This document shows, in pieces, positions 36,785-45,361 of a stretch of DNA of 48,295 nucleotides. Location: positions 1 through 48,295 of the IMG/VR virus record IMGVR_UViG_3300036832_000399, one strand, 5' to 3'. Below the pieces are notes generated by a model. That model did not search any database and had not been told where the DNA came from. It saw nothing but the letters and a program-made list of their open reading frames with translations. Each line of letters starts with the position of its first letter. Position 1 is the stretch's first letter. The position numbers were made by a program, and so were the translations under genes. The DNA is from a virus.

Positions 36785-38433
36785 GATCCGAAGTGCGCCT
36801 CAAAGATGATTCTGCCAACTGCACCATTGCCGCCAGCGAAGTCAGAGCCGGTTCCACCACCGCCGCCAGTGCCGACGGTGTAGGTGTAGGTAGCAACTGG
36901 GCTATTAATTATGGTCTCGCAGTAAGCTCCAGAGCCGCCACCGGGCCCAGTTTGTGAATTAACAGTAGACCATCCGCCACCTTGGCCACCGCCACCAGTA
37001 TTGGATATAGCGGCTTGTCCTATACTTGCGAATGAATTCCGGCCTCCGCCACCTAGAACAGGAGAATCACCACCTGCGGCACCGTTGTTCACATTGATCG
37101 ATGAAGGACCGCCGCTTCCACCAGTTACAGCAAGCTCATTGCAAGTCCCGCTGCCAGTCACTGTGCCACCTGTGCCACCAAAACCGCTGATCACAGTTCC
37201 ACCATTGCCGCCGCCAGCAGACAGAACTGGAGTCGTGCAAGCCGGGGAAGAGGTATTTAGGCAAGATGGAAGGCCATTCGAGCCATTACCTTGAGTAAGA
37301 CCACCACCACCTCCTCCACCACCACCGCCCCAAATCTTGATTCTGATCCAAAGAGCGCCAGCTGGAGTTGTGTAAGTAGCGTTGGTGCCAAAGGTAAAGG
37401 CTTGGACATTTGGAAGAGTTTGCCGGGCAGCACTAAGGGCAACGGTGACGTTAGGGGCAGCAACAGTTGCGGTTAGACCTGCGCCCGCAAGAACGCTTGC
37501 TGGACCTGTAATACCATTGAGTGAAGCAACACCTGCAACACCCGAGGTCGAGCAGACACCAATCTGGCATTTGCGGATCGCATTATCAGCGGCGGAGAAA
37601 TAAAGAATATAGTCGTTGGTGTTGTTAGGCGTATTATTGGCTACAAGCCCAGTAATAGTTGATGGGCTGGTTCCGAGGCTTGCCGAACTAAGAGTTCCAA
37701 ATGTAAGGACTCCACCAGTGTTGAAAGCTCCATTGACATCGAAGTCAAATGCTCCTGGAGTTTTGTTAATTCCGACTCTGTTATTTGTTGTATCAACACG
37801 GACAACCTGATTTGTTCCAGCAGCATTTGTAATTTGAACAGCTGTTGTTGAATCTGTATTAGGCTTAATGATCGGGACGTTAATTCCAGCGAATCTTGGG
37901 ACATCGGTTATAGCTCCTATTACACCTGTTCCACCAAGCGGGATCGTACCCGGCGCAGTAAGGCCGACGCCTGTACCAGAATTGATAGTTATCGATCCAG
38001 AACCACCACCGCCTGGTGGTGTTGCCCAGGTTCCGTCAGCACGAAGGAAATTAGTAACACCACCGCCAGAAGCAGGGACAGCGCCAGGTAGGCTTGAAGT
38101 AAAGACGTCGATAAACGCTGTCGCATCCGCACTGGTCATCTCCCCTAAAAGCCCGGAATTGGCAAAGAGTGGGCCATTGACAATACCACCAAGAACGACA
38201 GTAGTGCCAACAGTTAGAGTATCACCTCCACCACCTCCACCACCGCTACCACAAACTGGATCTTGTCCTATGGTCGGCCACACAAGCGTTTGTCCAGCAG
38301 AGCAAGGACCAACCGTTCTCCAACCAACAACGCCAGGGCCGCCACCAACTGGAACGGCGTGGTTAGTGATATCCTGCGCAAGAGCGGCGGACGAGGCCAA
38401 AAGCAGAGCTATGAGCGGAAGGCGTTTAACCAC
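36781..38433 (-). CDS. Gly-rich receptor-binding fibre with signal peptide
   Basis: A 550-residue protein. It starts with a textbook Sec signal (MVKRLPLIALLLASSAALAQ, cut after ALA-Q), unusual for a virion protein. It continues with HAVPVGGGPGVVGW and a disulfide-capable CSAGQTLVWPTIGQDPVC. Residues ~80-165 repeat a module also found in 39514-40656 (TVGTTVVLGG ... VPASGGG ... NFLRADGTWA). The last ~190 residues are poly-Gly loops (IKIWGGGGGGGGGG), the layout of polyglycine receptor-binding tips, ending VGRIIFEAHFGS. Confidence 0.75.
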   Translation of the reverse strand: MVKRLPLIALLLASSAALAQDITNHAVPVGGGPGVVGWRTVGPCSAGQTLVWPTIGQDPVCGSGGGGGGGDTLTVGTTVVLGGIVNGPLFANSGLLGEMTSADATAFIDVFTSSLPGAVPASGGGVTNFLRADGTWATPPGGGGSGSITINSGTGVGLTAPGTIPLGGTGVIGAITDVPRFAGINVPIIKPNTDSTTAVQITNAAGTNQVVRVDTTNNRVGINKTPGAFDFDVNGAFNTGGVLTFGTLSSASLGTSPSTITGLVANNTPNNTNDYILYFSAADNAIRKCQIGVCSTSGVAGVASLNGITGPASVLAGAGLTATVAAPNVTVALSAARQTLPNVQAFTFGTNATYTTPAGALWIRIKIWGGGGGGGGGGLTQGNGSNGLPSCLNTSSPACTTPVLSAGGGNGGTVISGFGGTGGTVTGSGTCNELAVTGGSGGPSSINVNNGAAGGDSPVLGGGGRNSFASIGQAAISNTGGGGQGGGWSTVNSQTGPGGGSGAYCETIINSPVATYTYTVGTGGGGGTGSDFAGGNGAVGRIIFEAHFGS

Positions 38434-38995
38434 TGTACCACCCCGTCAGATCATTCAGTGGATACAAGCGAAGTAACTGACGATTCTGCACCATTATGAA
38501 GCTCTGAACCAGCAAATCTATGGTCTGAGCCCCAAATGGTGCCACAATTATGTTACTTGCGGCAGCATTACCCCCGAGGTCTTTGATCCAGATAGCACGC
38601 TCGAATCCTGTAGCTGGCTGATAGGCTATTTCTTGAACCCACTGCACGACATCAGGAAGCTGAATTGTGACCCCACCTACGGCATTGACAAGAATGATCG
38701 AATCCCCTGGAGTAACGAAGTACGTCCCCAGAGATGTGACTAAGGTGGTTGGTTTGACTTGGACTTCCTTCCATCCAAGCGATGGGCCAAGATAAACTTT
38801 AGATTTGTGCCAAGAGCTACCACTCATATCCAAATCGAGGTTTCTGGTATTGCTGCCAGCTGGCACTGCGGGCGGCAATCCAATAACCTGAAAGGAATTA
38901 TTCTGAAATGCTGTATCTACAAAGGCAGGACCAGTCACAGCACCACCCACTTGCTGAAAGGCGTTGATTTGAAAGGCATTAGCTTGGAAGGACAC
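38426..38995 (-). CDS. Virion-associated protein with AFQ repeats
   Basis: A 189-residue protein. I chose a GTG start (38993-38995) preceded by AAGGAAG. It opens with a repeat of the type FQANAFQINAFQ (residues 3-14) and again TAFQNNSFQ (~30-38); the rest is beta-rich (VTIQLPDVVQW, IIVAPFGAQTIDL). An AFQVNN unit also begins 43654-43902, so these may share an assembly or trimerisation element. Probably a fibre or fibre-associated protein. Confidence 0.65.
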   Translation of the reverse strand: MSFQANAFQINAFQQVGGAVTGPAFVDTAFQNNSFQVIGLPPAVPAGSNTRNLDLDMSGSSWHKSKVYLGPSLGWKEVQVKPTTLVTSLGTYFVTPGDSIILVNAVGGVTIQLPDVVQWVQEIAYQPATGFERAIWIKDLGGNAAASNIIVAPFGAQTIDLLVQSFIMVQNRQLLRLYPLNDLTGWYSG

Positions 38996-39158
38996 ATTGA
39001 GCTTCCTTACTATTGCCTGATGATGGCTGCTGCTGCTGGGCGTTGATCTGCTTTTGTATCTCGAGCAGAATAGGCGCAGCAATCCGATATGGAGCATTCT
39101 CCAAGCAAGCACCGATATCCTTGATCATTTGTTCCGTGAACGTGAATGTGAACATCAT
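38979..39158 (-). CDS. Small helical protein in fibre cluster
   Basis: A 59-residue protein starting MMFTFTFTEQMIKD with GGAGAG upstream. It has one helix (MIKDIGACLENAPYRIAAPIL) and a Gln-rich stretch (INAQQQQ). It overlaps the next gene by 17 bases. Possibly a fibre chaperone or assembly peptide; no homologue recognised. Confidence 0.6.
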   Translation of the reverse strand: MMFTFTFTEQMIKDIGACLENAPYRIAAPILLEIQKQINAQQQQPSSGNSKEAQCVLPS

Positions 39159-39166
39159 GTTCTCTC

Positions 39167-39499
39167 CTACGCAATTGTGATTGGCGGCGGGACTTGCGGA
39201 GGTAAGGTCTGCTGCTGCTGCACACCAGCTGTTGTTGTCCGCATAAATCCATCGAACCAAGCAACAAAAATCTGAACGGCCAAAACCGTAACTGGCGGTG
39301 GACTATTACCCACTAACACAGCGTTATAGGTTTGAGCGATCCAAGACATCATCTGCTGTATGTCAGCGTCACTGATGGTGAAACTCTTCGTGCCGTTGAT
39401 TGAACCGCCAGCGGGCCAGGTTATGTTGGCCGACCAGTGAGTAGGCGCTGTGCTCGGCAGAGCAGCAAAGCCGGATGATGTGACTGTGACAGTTCCCAT
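39167..39499 (-). CDS. Fibre-cluster hypothetical protein
   Basis: A 110-residue protein starting MGTVTVTSSGFAALP; TAGGAGA lies upstream of the ATG at 39499, and the longer frame intrudes into the fibre gene. It has a beta-rich N-terminal half (ANITWPAGGSINGTKSFTISDADI), a short helix MMSWIAQTYN and a Gln/Pro-rich tail. Probably a small virion or fibre-attachment protein. Confidence 0.65.
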   Translation of the reverse strand: MGTVTVTSSGFAALPSTAPTHWSANITWPAGGSINGTKSFTISDADIQQMMSWIAQTYNAVLVGNSPPPVTVLAVQIFVAWFDGFMRTTTAGVQQQQTLPPQVPPPITIA

Positions 39500-39513
39500 T
39501 GGTCTTTCTCCTA

Positions 39514-40656
39514 TTAGTTGCCTGCCATGATGACCCAATTCGTGCCATCGGACACGAGTTCTGCCCAAGTGCCTGCTACAGCTGCGAGGATCGCCGTACC
39601 GGCAGAGCCGCCAACACGTGGGACGACATTGGATGATGCACTCACAACAGTAAAGGCTGCGATGGTCTTCACCCAGAGTTTCATTCCTGGGAACAACGAT
39701 GGAGCTAGCAGCGTAAGCGTGATCGAAGCACCTCCATTGAAGATCAGAAATTCATCACCTATCGCATGAGTATAAGCTGTTGTCTTTACGAGAGGCGCAG
39801 TCGTTACATACGCGGACCCAGTGCATATCCCCTGGAAATTGACATTAAAGGCCAAATTACTACTCGGGCCAAAAACCCTAAATGCGCTAGCGGTAAGATT
39901 GGCAGCAGTCTGGGTTACAACAACGGTTCCATCAGCATTAGCGTTAAGAAAAGTATTACCATTGACCTGAAAATCTAATATCCTAGACGCAGCTGCACTC
40001 GCGGTATTAATAATATTCAACAACATTCCAGTAAATGAAACGCCGGCAGCATTCCAAGTCTGTGATAAACTAAGAATCGGGTGCGAGGTCGTTACCGTTG
40101 CTCCAGTCAGCGTCAGCGCACGATTAGCATCGTCCCAGCTCGTCCCCGACATGCCAGCAAAAGCACTAGTGTTATTCCACTGAACTTGCCCACTCGTGCC
40201 GCCAGGTGCACCACCACTAGCAGGCGCAGCCCATGTCAAATCAGCGCGCAAAAAGTTAGCAGTGCCACCACCAGAAGCTGGAACCAGGCCTTGCAAACCT
40301 GATGTTGCTAGATTCAGAACAGCTGTTGCCTGGGCTGGTGTTCGCTCTTGAAAAATACCGGCATTATTGTAGAAGAAGTTCCCGCTTGTGCCACCAACGA
40401 CAGTCGTAGTGCCGACTGTCAACACAGTGCTGCTCGCAGCTGGTGCTGCCCAGGTACCGTCGCCTCTCCAGAATGTCGAAGACGATGCACCAGCTCCAGA
40501 ATTGAGATTTGCAACTGGAAGGTTGCCACTAACATCTGTGACAAGGCTGATGTTTCCAGCGATGGTATGGGTTGCATTCCAGTTGCTTGGCTTCACAAGA
40601 GTTGCATCAGAGCCATCGCCCAGAGTGCTTACAAAGGTGTGGGTTATCGTGAGCAT
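39514..40656 (-). CDS. Tail fibre protein, modular
   Basis: A 380-residue fibre. The N-terminal ~55 residues (TITHTFVS ... [15 protein letters not shown]) are paralogous to those of 42532-43110 and look like a docking module. A middle module ([10 protein letters not shown] ... [19 protein letters not shown]) is shared with 36781-38433. The C-terminal part is a beta-rich tip ([21 protein letters not shown]). Gly/Ala/Thr-rich composition and repeats fit a trimeric fibre. Confidence 0.75.
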   Translation of the reverse strand: MLTITHTFVSTLGDGSDATLVKPSNWNATHTIAGNISLVTDVSGNLPVANLNSGAGASSSTFWRGDGTWAAPAASSTVLTVGTTTVVGGTSGNFFYNNAGIFQERTPAQATAVLNLATSGLQGLVPASGGGTANFLRADLTWAAPASGGAPGGTSGQVQWNNTSAFAGMSGTSWDDANRALTLTGATVTTSHPILSLSQTWNAAGVSFTGMLLNIINTASAAASRILDFQVNGNTFLNANADGTVVVTQTAANLTASAFRVFGPSSNLAFNVNFQGICTGSAYVTTAPLVKTTAYTHAIGDEFLIFNGGASITLTLLAPSLFPGMKLWVKTIAAFTVVSASSNVVPRVGGSAGTAILAAVAGTWAELVSDGTNWVIMAGN

Positions 40657-40663
40657 GTGAGCC

Positions 40664-42532
40664 TCATGGAGTGATTATCCTGATCCAATCCCATTGTGCC
40701 GTGCCGCCGCCAAAGAAGAATGGCCAGTGCTGCGTCGTGTCTTCGTTAAAAGCATCGGCGGGGACAGCTAGAACAGGCACATTGACAGCTGGCCCGTAGG
40801 AGAATGCCCTTGCAAGACAACCATCAAAGAATTTGACTATCAGCCCAGATGTTGCTTCAGTCGAACCGGTAATCGGTATCCAAATGGTGCCGTAGGTATG
40901 GAATAGGCTGAAGTCTATCGGCACAGGGCCATTATTCGAGTTGCCACCTATCATAGGGAAGATATATGGGCCTGATCCGGCGTATTCTGTGGTGCTTTGG
41001 TGCCAATCAATAAGTGCATCGCCTGGAACCATATCATTGACTATGTTCTCGACGTAATCATGCTCCAAGGCATTTACGCCTGGCGGGAATGCAGCATTGG
41101 GATCGGGAACTAGCATCCCTTCCATAGCAAATGCCCAGAACACCGAAGGCACAGTATTGTGGTCATGCGCATCAAATTGTCCGTTGATCTCGAAATAAGC
41201 CGGCGGTTGCCAAACCCTACCCACATAATTGGCGGTGCTGTAGCCAAATGCTGCATAACTCCACATTATAGTATTGGTGAGAACCTGCGTTCCAGTTACT
41301 GAATAGGTCCCAGCTCCGCCAATAATCCCGCTTAGCTGTCCAGTGACTTGAGTGGTTGCATTTGGTACATTGGAGGCGGTTATGTGTTGGCCGGTGGTGA
41401 CCTTACCAAACACTTGTGGCATACCTGGGCCAGAGGCATTAACAGTCAAAACGCCAGCATTCAGATTGCCATTGAACTGCGCGCAGTCCTTCGCATACGC
41501 TGCCGAGCATAAATAACCATTGGTACCAATGTTATTGAGGAATGAAATCTTCGAGCCTGATACCACTATGTTAGCAGCCAAAGTTGGATTCGGTCCGGCA
41601 ATCCCAGGCCAGAAATTGTTGACGTAGATGTTGAACCCAGGAGCACGAGTATTGTTCATATCGATTCCACTTGTGTCCAAAAAGTCCTCGAAGAAAACCT
41701 GATTGTTGAATCCCCATGCGGTAGGCGGCAGCAAGCATGTCCGCCATATGAGAACTCCTGACGTTCCATCACCAAGATAAGAGTCGCTCTTGGCGGCAGT
41801 GCCAGAACCATTATCAAGTTTAATAACACACTTAACTATACCACGACCAGTAGCGTTCTGATTCGGCTTAACAAAGTCTACTGTGCAAAAGTACCAACCA
41901 GGGCTACCCGCTAATGGAGCTATTGTTGCCGGACCCGCAACAAGCCAACCTGTACCGAATGCTGTACTGACCACGGCTACCTGTCCGCCCGCTAGATCGA
42001 AGACAGCTTCGACACCGCCAGGATTAGCCGAAGGCAGAACAGGACCGACTACCGAGTTGGCGGACTCTTGATCAGAATCATTTGCTAAAATAGCGATACG
42101 TGTTCTTCCAGCCACTTGAACAACTATACCAAGGCGCAACGCGTATGTCGTAAGATTTTCGAGGGTAAAATATCCCGCGGTGATATAGTGCTGATTGTTA
42201 TTGGCCGCCTCTATAAGTTTCACCGCTGTCAAAGTACCATCCGGCGCTGTGCTTGTAGCACCAAAACTCACCGTCGCAGTCGTCACAGGAGTTGAGCCAC
42301 TAAAGATAATACCATATGAATTGGGATTTAGCCCTATGGCCCAGTCCTTGCCATAGAAAGCAGGATTAACAACATCAGGGATTGACCATGTTGGAGACCA
42401 AGCTGTGCCGCCGACATTATTCCAAATCGTCTGTCCAGGCCGCAACATAGTGACTCTGCTAGTAATCAAAGGCAGCACCGCTGGCACTACAGCGTGCTTA
42501 AAATTTGGTATTGTGGTAGGAGAGAAAAACAT
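40664..42532 (-). CDS. Tailspike with GH16-like polysaccharide depolymerase domain
   Basis: A 622-residue protein. The N-terminal ~200 residues are a beta-sandwich of carbohydrate-binding type ([22 protein letters not shown]). The C-terminal ~200 residues resemble a GH16 concanavalin-like jelly roll: [23 protein letters not shown], then EHDYVE (~490-495), which fits the E-x-D-x-x-E catalytic motif, followed by [12 protein letters not shown] and [16 protein letters not shown]16 enzymes cleave beta-1,3/1,4-glycans, including rhizobial exopolysaccharide, so this spike probably degrades host capsule or slime. The start ATG at 42532 adjoins the previous stop (TGATG). Confidence 0.7.
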   Translation of the reverse strand: MFFSPTTIPNFKHAVVPAVLPLITSRVTMLRPGQTIWNNVGGTAWSPTWSIPDVVNPAFYGKDWAIGLNPNSYGIIFSGSTPVTTATVSFGATSTAPDGTLTAVKLIEAANNNQHYITAGYFTLENLTTYALRLGIVVQVAGRTRIAILANDSDQESANSVVGPVLPSANPGGVEAVFDLAGGQVAVVSTAFGTGWLVAGPATIAPLAGSPGWYFCTVDFVKPNQNATGRGIVKCVIKLDNGSGTAAKSDSYLGDGTSGVLIWRTCLLPPTAWGFNNQVFFEDFLDTSGIDMNNTRAPGFNIYVNNFWPGIAGPNPTLAANIVVSGSKISFLNNIGTNGYLCSAAYAKDCAQFNGNLNAGVLTVNASGPGMPQVFGKVTTGQHITASNVPNATTQVTGQLSGIIGGAGTYSVTGTQVLTNTIMWSYAAFGYSTANYVGRVWQPPAYFEINGQFDAHDHNTVPSVFWAFAMEGMLVPDPNAAFPPGVNALEHDYVENIVNDMVPGDALIDWHQSTTEYAGSGPYIFPMIGGNSNNGPVPIDFSLFHTYGTIWIPITGSTEATSGLIVKFFDGCLARAFSYGPAVNVPVLAVPADAFNEDTTQHWPFFFGGGTAQWDWIRIITP

Positions 42533-43110
42533 CACTGATGTGCCGCTATCCTGAAACCCGCTATGGCATTGATGCGCCAGATCGTGAACGTGAATTTGTG
42601 TCCGTTAGTAGTGTCTAGTGCATCTCCTGGGCTAGTTGGAATACTAAAACCGGTGAAGCTGATCGTTCCGGCAGTGGCACCATTTGTGACGAGCAGCATC
42701 ATCGAACCATCTGCGGCCGGAGCCGCCAGCGTAAAAGCACCGTTGTTGGTGACGTATTGAAGTGGGCAGCGTCCGCAGTCTGGTGTTAATGTTCCGCTGC
42801 TCTGCGTGCCAAGATTTGAGGAATTGACAGTTGCTCCGCCAGAAACTAATTGACCTTGAAGATCAAGACAAGCAATCGATTGAGATGAATTAGGCAAGGT
42901 AAAGATTCTGGTGGATGTCGTCGGGCCACTAAACTGAGTAAATCCATTGCTCGTGCCGCCATTAGTCGAGGGTAGTATCCCAACAACATCCAACGCCAGG
43001 TTTATATTGCCAACAATAGCATGGACAGCATTCCAGTTCGACGGCCTGACGACCGTCGGATCAGGCCCGTCAGGAACAGTGTCTACGAAGCTGTGAGTGA
43101 TGGTAATCAC
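42532..43110 (-). CDS. Short fibre protein, paralogue of 39514-40656 N-domain
   Basis: A 192-residue protein with a GTG start (43108-43110) overlapping the upstream stop. Residues 1-50 (TITHSFVD ... RPSNWNAVHAIVGNI) repeat the N-domain of 39514-40656. The rest is beta-rich, with a Cys pair (CGRC, ~113-116), and ends in a sandwich-like segment (HKFTFTIWRINAIAGF). It may be a short fibre or the anchor for the depolymerase encoded immediately downstream. Confidence 0.7.
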   Translation of the reverse strand: MITITHSFVDTVPDGPDPTVVRPSNWNAVHAIVGNINLALDVVGILPSTNGGTSNGFTQFSGPTTSTRIFTLPNSSQSIACLDLQGQLVSGGATVNSSNLGTQSSGTLTPDCGRCPLQYVTNNGAFTLAAPAADGSMMLLVTNGATAGTISFTGFSIPTSPGDALDTTNGHKFTFTIWRINAIAGFRIAAHQ

Positions 43111-43112
43111 TA

Positions 43113-43649
43113 TCAGACCTTTGACTTAGGCTCTAGCTGCTGCGCTTGAAGCTTGGCATTCTGTTCCATTAGCTGCTTAACCGTAGCCTGCAGCTCGTCG
43201 AATTGCTTCTTAGTGACAGCGCCGGCCGAGACATTAGGGGCTTGGACTTGAATCTTATCTACGACGCCCTTAACCATAGCCTGCTCTAGTTCACTGAGAA
43301 TACTCTGGGAGTAGGTCATATTCAGGGATTCGATTGGATGCTTCCACATACCTCTATCGACATAATCTTGCGAGATTTTCTTGGCCTCCTCATCAATCGG
43401 TTCCATATCTGGCGTCGGATCGCCAGTAAACACAATATCTCGAGGATATTGCGGATCTTCCTTATTGCTAACAATTATGACTTGCTCCGATCGATAGTTC
43501 CAATCTTCCTCGTTCTTTGGATTGAGATAGAGTGGGACCTCGAAGACTTTGCGAAGCCGCCGGCCCGTCTCGCGGTCGGTCTCTTGATACTCCCACTCAG
43601 TCCCGGGGACACTGAGATAGTGAGCGTCCTTTAGTGTCCATCTAGCCAT
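43113..43649 (-). CDS. Hypothetical virion-cluster protein with coiled-coil tail
   Basis: A 178-residue charged protein (MARWTLKDAHYLSVPG...). The first ~90 residues are alpha/beta with many acidic residues. The last ~45 (KKQFDELQATVKQLMEQNAKL) form a clear coiled coil, as in trimerising fibre or head-fibre proteins. No family recognised. Lies between Bbp16-type capsid genes and fibres. Confidence 0.65.
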   Translation of the reverse strand: MARWTLKDAHYLSVPGTEWEYQETDRETGRRLRKVFEVPLYLNPKNEEDWNYRSEQVIIVSNKEDPQYPRDIVFTGDPTPDMEPIDEEAKKISQDYVDRGMWKHPIESLNMTYSQSILSELEQAMVKGVVDKIQVQAPNVSAGAVTKKQFDELQATVKQLMEQNAKLQAQQLEPKSKV

Positions 43650-43653
43650 AACA

Positions 43654-43902
43654 TCACCCGTCTATACTGTTAACGCCGTCGATCCGATAGGATGGAGTGC
43701 TGGCGAATCTCGAGGCATTCATTATGGTGGTTGCACCAGCGTCTAAAGGCACAAGGCCAGGAGACATACCTGCTGATGTGCCGACCGTTGCCCACACTAC
43801 ATCGCCAGCAAGTGCGTTTCCGGTGGTGTCGGCATACGTCTGCCCGGCCTTGTATTTCTTATTGTTGACCTGAAAGGCTTGGGTTGAACCGAATCTTGCC
43901 AT
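43654..43902 (-). CDS. Small virion-cluster protein
   Basis: An 82-residue protein starting MARFGSTQAFQVNNKKYKAG with AGGAGG upstream. It is small, beta-rich and Gly/Ser/Thr-rich; its length and composition suggest a head-decoration or fibre-attachment protein. The AFQVNN unit recalls the AFQ repeats of 38426-38995. Confidence 0.65.
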   Translation of the reverse strand: MARFGSTQAFQVNNKKYKAGQTYADTTGNALAGDVVWATVGTSAGMSPGLVPLDAGATTIMNASRFASTPSYRIDGVNSIDG

Positions 43903-43911
43903 TTGAGCCTC

Positions 43912-44307
43912 CTAGAACTGGGTATAGTATACTGTCCACTGAACCGGCCCGGTGCCGGTGATCACCATGCAAAGGTTATTGCCGCCGACAAGCGAGTATC
44001 GACCTGGCAGGGCACTAGAGCTGGAGAGCACACTTTGTGCGGTCAGAGTATGAGCGGCCGTGATATTCACCGTGTTAGTGCCGCAAGTAGCGCCGCCTCC
44101 TTCTACTAGCTGGAAAGTGGCAGCTGCCGTAGAGGTTATGTCCCATCCACACAGATGGACTCGGAAGGTTGGTCCTCCACTGACGAGTAGCGTTGTTGCT
44201 GCGGCACTGGCACCATTTACGATTCGGCCACACTGGGCAAGTTGGGCTACCGCTGGCTCGACAGGGAAAGCCAGCAATAGCCCGAGTGCGAATAGGAGCT
44301 TTTTCAT
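43912..44307 (-). CDS. Signal-peptide protein in capsid cluster
   Basis: A 131-residue protein starting MKKLLFALGLLLAFPVEPAV, a clear Sec signal cleaved near AVAQ. The mature part (~110 residues) has four Cys (CGR, HLCGW, ATCGT, NLCMV), suggesting two disulfides, and is a Thr/Ser/Gly-rich beta fold. ATG 44307 overlaps the stop of the preceding signal-peptide gene (ATGA). Export of a protein encoded between capsid and fibre genes is odd. It may be released to the periplasm or the tag may have another purpose. Confidence 0.68.
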   Translation of the reverse strand: MKKLLFALGLLLAFPVEPAVAQLAQCGRIVNGASAAATTLLVSGGPTFRVHLCGWDITSTAAATFQLVEGGGATCGTNTVNITAAHTLTAQSVLSSSSALPGRYSLVGGNNLCMVITGTGPVQWTVYYTQF

Positions 44308-44786
44308 CGGACTCTGAACCACGTTAAGCTAGCGAAGTTGAACTGCCACATCACCGATGTGCCAGCTGTGAGAGTCTGAGCCGAGTAGGCTGGAGACAAC
44401 GCCACTTGTACCTGCGGGGTGTTTGTAGTTTGGGCCGTAACCATTGTAGTCAGCGTGGTGTTAGTTCCTAGCGTCAGAAGCTCTCCGTCAAATGCTGGAT
44501 TTGGAAGGGTGACTGTCCAAGTTGTCGGAGCGGCACCATTCCACATCAACACCTGCTGCTGCTGCGTGGCGATCGTTGTGGCGGCCCCGGAGCCGGTGAT
44601 CAGGGCCATTGCCGTCCCGTTGCGGACTAGATTGATGCAGAGGAACGAACTCGGACCACCCGGTCCTTGCCCGGCATTCCAGCATTCGTTGCCGCTAACG
44701 TTGTTCTGTGCGACTGGTTGGGCTATCACAGCGGTGGCTAGGGCAACAAGCGCTGCCCCAACCAACCAGCCCTTAACATTCCGCAT
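44304..44786 (-). CDS. Second signal-peptide protein in capsid cluster
   Basis: A 160-residue protein with an N-terminal signal (MRNVKGWLVGAALVALATAV, cleavage near AVIAQ). The mature protein starts with two Cys (NECWN, FLCIN) that could pair, followed by a Thr-rich beta domain (TTWTVTLPNPAFDG ... SVMWQFNFASLTW). It follows the Bbp16-type capsid gene directly and is coupled to the next signal-peptide gene. It resembles a small receptor-binding or decoration fold with an export tag. No named family. Confidence 0.68.
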   Translation of the reverse strand: MRNVKGWLVGAALVALATAVIAQPVAQNNVSGNECWNAGQGPGGPSSFLCINLVRNGTAMALITGSGAATTIATQQQQVLMWNGAAPTTWTVTLPNPAFDGELLTLGTNTTLTTMVTAQTTNTPQVQVALSPAYSAQTLTAGTSVMWQFNFASLTWFRVR

Positions 44787-45346
44787 CAGTTCGCTACAAT
44801 CACCCCAGGCGGATAGCCGCCAAGGATGTTATTTGCGGTTGCGTTGTAGAACTGGTCGTGACGATCGAGCACGATACAGGCTTCGATCAGACCGGCTCCA
44901 TGGGTTCCAGCAGAAGTGAAGAGCATCTGAAGGAACCTTGGCTCTACAACACCGGCTGGAGGCCGAGGCATATCCATGTCGTACAGGCGAGCGCCTGCGA
45001 CAAGAGTAGCTTCGGCGTATACTGGCGAGAGCCACCAGGTCACGAAGCCCAACGGGGCTCCCGAGCCGTTATCCGGTGAACCCTGCAAGGCTACTTGAAG
45101 GCTGGTCCCGCCTGTGAAGGTAGCGGTAACCAGAACCAAGAGCTTCATTGCAGGATCATCACCGATGCCGATGTCCCTTGCACCCTGACCTGATGCAAGG
45201 ACAGGGATACCCAGCATGTGTAGGTCGATGATGTTGGTGCTGGTCTGAGCACCAGTCGTTGGCTTGTCCGTGTTGGCACCAGATGCGATGCCAGAGGACG
45301 TGCCGTTGCTGGTGCCAGTGAACATTAGAAAATTGTCGAGGATCAT
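44786..45346 (-). CDS. Bbp16-family capsid (decoration) protein
   Basis: A 186-residue protein resembling the Bbp16 family found next to the major capsid gene in BPP-1-like podoviruses: MILDNFLMFT start, STNIIDLHMLG, ATFTGGTSLQVALQGS, then PRFLQMLFTSAGTHGAG and a C-terminal VLDRHDQFYN. Likely coats or reinforces the capsid. A clear AAGGAG lies 10 bases upstream of the ATG. It shares its last base with the next start codon. Confidence 0.78.
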   Translation of the reverse strand: MILDNFLMFTGTSNGTSSGIASGANTDKPTTGAQTSTNIIDLHMLGIPVLASGQGARDIGIGDDPAMKLLVLVTATFTGGTSLQVALQGSPDNGSGAPLGFVTWWLSPVYAEATLVAGARLYDMDMPRPPAGVVEPRFLQMLFTSAGTHGAGLIEACIVLDRHDQFYNATANNILGGYPPGVIVAN

Positions 45347-45361
45347 AGCCGAATCTCCTTT

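Noticed and set aside
37080-37330. Trinucleotide-like GGT/CCA runs in the fibre gene
   Set aside because: Explained by poly-Gly coding in the receptor-binding tip.
37868-38476. 202-codon plus-strand frame opposite the Gly-rich fibre
   Set aside because: Pro/Pro/Val-rich product is the complement of Gly-rich codons; a compositional shadow.
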